A stretch of 7,841 bases of DNA from Nitrososphaerales archaeon (lineage in GTDB: Archaea > Thermoproteota > Nitrososphaeria > Nitrososphaerales > Nitrososphaeraceae): contig JARBAV010000034.1 of NCBI GenBank assembly GCA_029237515.1, positions 1 through 7,841 on the forward strand, in the 5' to 3' direction. The notes under the pieces are model-generated. The model was not told the DNA's origin. It did no database searches and saw nothing but the letters and a program-made list of their open reading frames with translations. Below, piece by piece: positions 5,650 through 7,841 of the stretch (the stretch's first letter is position 1; each line of letters begins with the position of its first letter). A program made the position numbers and the translations under genes.

Positions 5650-6822
5650 TTAACCTGAGGCCGCCAAGAGTTCCTCTGCTTGATCCAAGTTGCTATTAAT
5701 CTTGTCTATCTGCTCTTGTATCTGCTCTATTGGCACTTGGGTTTGGATCAACTGTCTTAAGTCTTCTCTAAGCATCAATTCAGTTGTCTCCATTAGGGTC
5801 CTATTCTGTTCCGCTAAAGGAGCTTCTACAAATTCATAGTTATCTAGATATGCTTGTATAGCTAGAGCATCAGCTTGATCATAGTTCTGATTTCTGTATG
5901 CATCAAGTGTTTGATTTAGTAAATTGCGGATCTCAGGGATGTACGCTGAAGTATCGCTAGCTGTACCCGAGATATTCTCTTCACTAATACCGGTCACCTC
6001 TGCAATCTCATGCGTAATCGATCCAATCGCACTAGATACTACTTCTGGATTTGACTTTTCCTGAACTGCATTTCTAAGATCTGCGAAGAATCCGCTTATT
6101 ACCGGAACGTCGGCTGACATTCCTTGAGGGATCAATGGAGAAGTTTCATTGAATATTGAATTAGCTCTCGAAATAAATGCCTGCCCATCTTGATACTCTA
6201 CTATTTCCTTTAATTGACCATTCTCTATTGCTTCTTTGTATTCGTTATTTGCTACAGATAATAGGTTTCCTACGACCATGAGATTGAATCCACTGTCATT
6301 TATCTCTTGAACTGGAATGACCTTACCAACAGTATCATTGAGTAGTCCATTGATATCCGAAGCCTTGGACTTAAATTCCTCTACAGTAGAATTGTCTACC
6401 ATATTTGAAAGCTGACCCAAAGAAGATGATAACGATTGATTCAGACCTGGATCTGCGGCATCTATCTGGACTGCGATGCTACTATAAATTTCTTCGATTG
6501 GATGAAGGGTGTGTGCCTTTGCCAACGTCGTGTTACCAATCTCTTTGTTTGCAATTGCCTGCTCTAGGTGTCCTCTGATCTGCTCAATATTTGAATCAAA
6601 ATCTACCAATGTGCTGTTTGGAGCACTAGAGCTCATATTCGTCGAATTTTGCACTGGCCCAGCTCCTGTTCCCCCTGATTCTTGTCCTTGCACAAGTCCT
6701 GGGTATAGAGATACTGATGCAAAAATGGCGATAGCACCAGCAGCGAAACAAGCTACAAAAAGTACTGGATTGACATGTTGTTTACTTGAAGTCAAACTCT
6801 TCGATTCATCTTGCATTTTCAT
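5650..6822 (-). CDS. Membrane-anchored extracytoplasmic helical protein with FTR1-like C-terminal domain
   Basis: A 390-residue protein. Residues 18-42 are one hydrophobic segment after a short hydrophilic N-terminus, a signal anchor or signal peptide that puts the rest outside. A Gly/Ser/Asn linker (47-72) leads to three similar all-helical stretches: about 75-165 (HLEQAIANKEIGNTTLAKAHTLHPIEEIYSSI), 178-272, and 295-388. The last reads LLNQTLDAYRNQNYDQADALAIQAYLDNYEFVEAPL and then LREDLRQLI, which matches the pattern of the periplasmic domain of FTR1-type iron permeases (A..Y..G....A..LA..AYLD.YE..E..L). The permease membrane part and its REXXE motifs are absent. It carries 12 N-X-S/T sequons (N59, 62, 69, 97, 128, 144, 162, 175, 225, 283, 303, 340), so heavy glycosylation at the S-layer is likely. 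A role in metal capture is inference from the domain only. No Shine-Dalgarno site precedes the ATG; the TATA box at 6844-6860 implies a leaderless transcript. Confidence 0.75.
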   Translation of the reverse strand: MKMQDESKSLTSSKQHVNPVLFVACFAAGAIAIFASVSLYPGLVQGQESGGTGAGPVQNSTNMSSSAPNSTLVDFDSNIEQIRGHLEQAIANKEIGNTTLAKAHTLHPIEEIYSSIAVQIDAADPGLNQSLSSSLGQLSNMVDNSTVEEFKSKASDINGLLNDTVGKVIPVQEINDSGFNLMVVGNLLSVANNEYKEAIENGQLKEIVEYQDGQAFISRANSIFNETSPLIPQGMSADVPVISGFFADLRNAVQEKSNPEVVSSAIGSITHEIAEVTGISEENISGTASDTSAYIPEIRNLLNQTLDAYRNQNYDQADALAIQAYLDNYEFVEAPLAEQNRTLMETTELMLREDLRQLIQTQVPIEQIQEQIDKINSNLDQAEELLAASG

Positions 6823-6843
6823 ATTAGTTGAACCTAACTCTAA

Positions 6844-6860
6844 GTATTTACTATTTATCT
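6844..6860 (-). promoter_or_regulatory. TATA-box region of the FTR1-like gene
   Basis: On the minus strand this reads AGATAAATAGTAAATAC. A box centred near 6855 predicts initiation close to 6828, within about 6 nt of the ATG at 6822, matching the lack of a Shine-Dalgarno site. Confidence 0.45.
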
Positions 6861-6951
6861 CATTTGATGATTCTCGATCCGTAGAATAACAAATTTAAAT
6901 TTTAGTACTTAATGCCCCCTTATTGGAAAAATCGCAATTAATAGAGGAAGA

Positions 6952-6994
6952 TATGCTGATATATCCCTCATTCTAGGGACAGAAAATCAGCATA
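6952..6994 (+). ncRNA. Nested stem-loop, possible structured RNA or paired DNA site
   Basis: The outer arms TATGCTGAT (6952-6960) and ATCAGCATA (6986-6994) are a perfect 9-bp inverted repeat. Inside, TCCCT (6964-6968) and AGGGA (6975-6979) form a second perfect 5-bp stem with the hexaloop CATTCT. The asymmetric internal loop has 3 nt on one side and 6 nt on the other. A TATA-like AATTTAAATT at about 6892-6901 could start a + transcript near 6922-6926 that would include it. The element lies outside the mRNAs predicted from the flanking TATA boxes. Strand and transcription are not proven; a DNA site for a protein is the alternative. Confidence 0.4.
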
Positions 6995-6998
6995 GGCA

Positions 6999-7006
6999 AT
7001 AAATAT
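6999..7006 (+). promoter_or_regulatory. TATA box of the small-ORF transcript
   Basis: ATAAATAT is centred about 52 nt upstream of the ATG at 7055. The predicted start site, about 26 nt downstream (near 7028), falls in the middle of the 16-bp palindrome at 7019-7034, so occupancy of that palindrome would block initiation. Confidence 0.5.
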
Positions 7007-7034
7007 TAGTTTAGACTAATTAGACTAGTCTAAT
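7005..7034. promoter_or_regulatory. Double palindromic operator over the predicted start site (DtxR-like)
   Basis: Two overlapping inverted repeats are present. ATTAGT-TTAG-ACTAAT occupies 7005-7020, and the 16-bp perfect palindrome ATTAGACTAGTCTAAT occupies 7019-7034. The core TTAGACTA is repeated in tandem at 9-bp spacing (7011-7019, 7020-7028). The TTAG...CTAA half-sites resemble the operators of DtxR/IdeR/SirR-type metal-dependent repressors, a family abundant in archaea. The resemblance is by eye; no regulator gene is in the window. Confidence 0.5.
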
Positions 7035-7054
7035 ATCAAAGAAGTGGAGAATAA

Positions 7055-7186
7055 ATGATGACTGCAAAATGTCTGGATAACATGCAATTGGCATCTGTAT
7101 ATTTGTATGTTTACAGTCACAATTGGAACATTAGAAATCTAACCTACAATCCTACTCGGCAACATCACGAGCATATTTCGCTCTAA
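7055..7186 (+). CDS. Small ORF, 43 codons, behind the palindromic operator
   Basis: ATG ATG at 7055 is preceded by GGAG (7046-7049) with 5-nt spacing, a proper Shine-Dalgarno arrangement. The product begins MMTAKCLDNMQLASVYLYVYSH and ends RQHHEHISL; it has one Cys, a Tyr-rich middle, and a His-rich end (H at residues 37, 38 and 40). It matches no family I know. The TATA box, operator and Shine-Dalgarno site upstream argue for expression; the missing domain signature and short length argue for caution. Its last 12 codons overlap the left arm and part of the interior of the inverted repeat at 7149-7228. It could be a microprotein, a leader ORF, or the remnant of a truncated gene. Confidence 0.4.
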   Translation: MMTAKCLDNMQLASVYLYVYSHNWNIRNLTYNPTRQHHEHISL

Positions 7187-7228
7187 CTTCTTGATATTAT
7201 ACTGACCAAATCCTTTGCCGGGTAGGAT
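7149..7228. repeat. 80-nt element closed by 14-bp inverted arms
   Basis: ATCCTACTCGGCAA (7149-7162) pairs with TTGCCGGGTAGGAT (7215-7228) over 14 positions; the only non-Watson-Crick pair would be a G-U wobble in RNA. The 52-nt interior contains a small GAGC/GCTC hairpin (about 7169-7183). No target-site duplication is visible outside the arms, so a miniature transposon is not supported. A structured 3' end or a regulatory RNA is more likely. Confidence 0.5.
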
Positions 7229-7352
7229 ATTATCTTCTCATTCGAGGTGGTAGTTCAGGAATAAAGTAGAGGCAATGCGTTTATGCGTCTTCACAATTGC
7301 TAGAATTCAAATTTCATTTATTCATATGTACTTGTCAATTAGGGATCAGATC

Positions 7353-7448
7353 ATGATGGAAGAAAAAAGAAAAAAATTTCAACCCGAGGGAAGAAGATTT
7401 TTCAAGTTTGTTTCCGACTCCATTTTCGACTTCATTAGAAGATCATAA
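7353..7448 (+). CDS. Possible basic amphipathic microprotein, 31 codons
   Basis: ATG ATG at 7353 is preceded by AGGG (7341-7344). The product begins MMEEKRKKFQPEGRR and continues FFKFVSDSIFDFIRRS. Its second half has aromatic and aliphatic residues spaced as an amphipathic helix flanked by Arg/Lys, which would suit peripheral membrane binding. A TATA-like ATTTATTCATATG at 7315-7327 lies about 32 nt upstream of the ATG. Frames this short arise easily by chance, so support is moderate to low. Confidence 0.3.
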   Translation: MMEEKRKKFQPEGRRFFKFVSDSIFDFIRRS

Positions 7449-7470
7449 TTATTATCATCAATTGAGGCGA

Positions 7471-7560
7471 ATGGATAAGCAGCTCATACTCAACTGCATC
7501 ATACCAACAGAATTGTTCCAAATCGGAATAAGTATAACGGTATTTGCAAATCGACATTAG
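7471..7560 (+). CDS. Possible hydrophobic small ORF, 29 codons
   Basis: ATG at 7471 follows GAGG (7464-7467) with 3-nt spacing, and starts 22 nt after the previous small ORF stops. The product begins MDKQLILNCIIPTELFQIGI and ends SITVFANRH; it is mostly hydrophobic with one Cys. It resembles no known family. The tandem arrangement with 7353-7448 would allow one transcript. Confidence 0.2.
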   Translation: MDKQLILNCIIPTELFQIGISITVFANRH

Positions 7561-7577
7561 GAGTATGAATAAACATG

Positions 7578-7841
7578 TTAGGCTGGACAACCTTCCATTT
7601 GCTGGATGTAATACCCTCTAGCTGCAATCTCTTTTTCTATTTTTTCTGGCGCTTCTTGAATATGGCAGAATTGACACTCTTCCTGTGTCATCCTTTGGTC
7701 GCCCTCCCCAACGCTTTCTAAATATTTTTTACCGTATTCTATCGCCTTTTCTTGTGGAGTATCTGCTTGTACTATTACATCAAAATGCATTACTCTGTTG
7801 TCTTTTTTTGTAACATATGTATCATACACAGCACATTGCAT
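7578..7841 (-). CDS. DUF2024 family protein
   Basis: An 87-residue cytoplasmic protein with the DUF2024 hallmarks: the opening VYDTYVTKKDNRVMHFDVIV, the helix EKAIEYGKKYLESVG (residues 31-45), the EECQFCH motif (C56, C59, H60), and the closing ARGYYIQQMEGC with C85. Family function is unknown. The conserved CxxCH plus the C-terminal Cys could bind a metal or act in redox chemistry; this is inference from the residues alone. The ATG lies exactly at the window edge; starting VYDTYV at residue 5 is normal for the family, so the gene looks complete, although an earlier start beyond the window cannot be excluded. It faces the small-ORF region tail to tail, with the nearest possible + ORF ending 17 bp away. 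Confidence 0.88.
   Translation of the reverse strand: MQCAVYDTYVTKKDNRVMHFDVIVQADTPQEKAIEYGKKYLESVGEGDQRMTQEECQFCHIQEAPEKIEKEIAARGYYIQQMEGCPA

Larger units (their letters stand above)
6823..7577. other. 755-bp region without a normal gene, rich in regulatory structure
   Basis: It holds, in order: the minus-strand promoter of the FTR1-like gene (6844-6860), a bidirectional TTTAAA-type TATA element (about 6892-6901), a nested stem-loop (6952-6994), a TATA box overlapped by a palindromic operator (6999-7034), and a short ORF with a Shine-Dalgarno site (7055-7186). These are followed by an 80-nt element closed by 14-bp inverted arms (7149-7228) and two further short ORFs (7353-7448, 7471-7560). 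No larger coding frame is present on either strand. Confidence 0.5.

Noticed and set aside
6509..6889. 126-codon + frame antisense to the FTR1-like gene
   Set aside because: Its Cys/Ser/Pro-rich translation is typical of a shadow, and the opposite strand has a coherent anchored, sequon-rich protein.
7240..7320. tRNA-like segment (TAGTTCAGGAAT ... GAATTCAAATTTC)
   Set aside because: D-arm and T-arm look-alikes are present but no 7-bp acceptor stem, D-stem or anticodon stem can be formed.

Overview
The window looks like a piece of an ammonia-oxidising archaeon (Thaumarchaeota/Nitrososphaeria), most likely a low-GC Nitrososphaerales member such as a Nitrosocosmicus-type genome; the genus is inference. 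The evidence is AT-rich DNA, mostly short or absent 5' leaders behind archaeal TATA boxes, few Shine-Dalgarno sites, and proteins whose architecture I associate with this group: a short response regulator with a KPF..DIIEDKE..Y tail, a PRC-barrel-like microprotein, a family-4 uracil-DNA glycosylase, and an exported protein full of N-glycosylation sequons. No rRNA, tRNA, CRISPR array, insertion sequence or integrase was found.

Layout. 1-282: 3' end of a response regulator (+). 498-761: small basic zinc-ribbon protein (+), convergent with 815-1630, a TatD-family metal-dependent hydrolase of the EboB-like type (-). 1631-2324: long gap with small palindromes and no convincing gene. 2325-2555: PRC-barrel-like protein (+), followed 43 bp later by 2599-3336, a four-TM membrane protein with a cytoplasmic C-terminal domain (+). 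3540-4112: family-4 [4Fe-4S] uracil-DNA glycosylase (+). 4372-5331: beta-hydroxyacid dehydrogenase (+), whose upstream gap holds a possible 13-codon leader ORF and a hairpin. 5332-5649: gap with a repeat-within-repeat structure and T-tract terminators for the gene arriving from the right. 5650-6822: membrane-anchored extracytoplasmic helical protein whose C-terminus resembles the FTR1 iron-permease periplasmic domain (-). 6823-7577: a 755-bp region without a normal-sized gene but unusually rich in structure. 7578-7841: DUF2024 protein (-).

How parts may work together. The genes are mostly unrelated single units; only 2325-3336 looks like a possible two-gene transcript. The most interesting region is the right-hand gap. 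From left to right it carries the promoter of the FTR1-like protein (-), a nested 43-nt stem-loop, a TATA box whose predicted start site falls inside a 16-bp perfect palindrome overlapping a second inverted repeat, a Shine-Dalgarno site, a 43-codon ORF, a 14-bp inverted repeat closing an 80-nt element, and two more short ORFs. The operator resembles DtxR/IdeR-type metal-regulator sites. With the FTR1-like neighbour this suggests, as inference only, a metal-responsive divergent regulatory region with a small RNA and/or microproteins.
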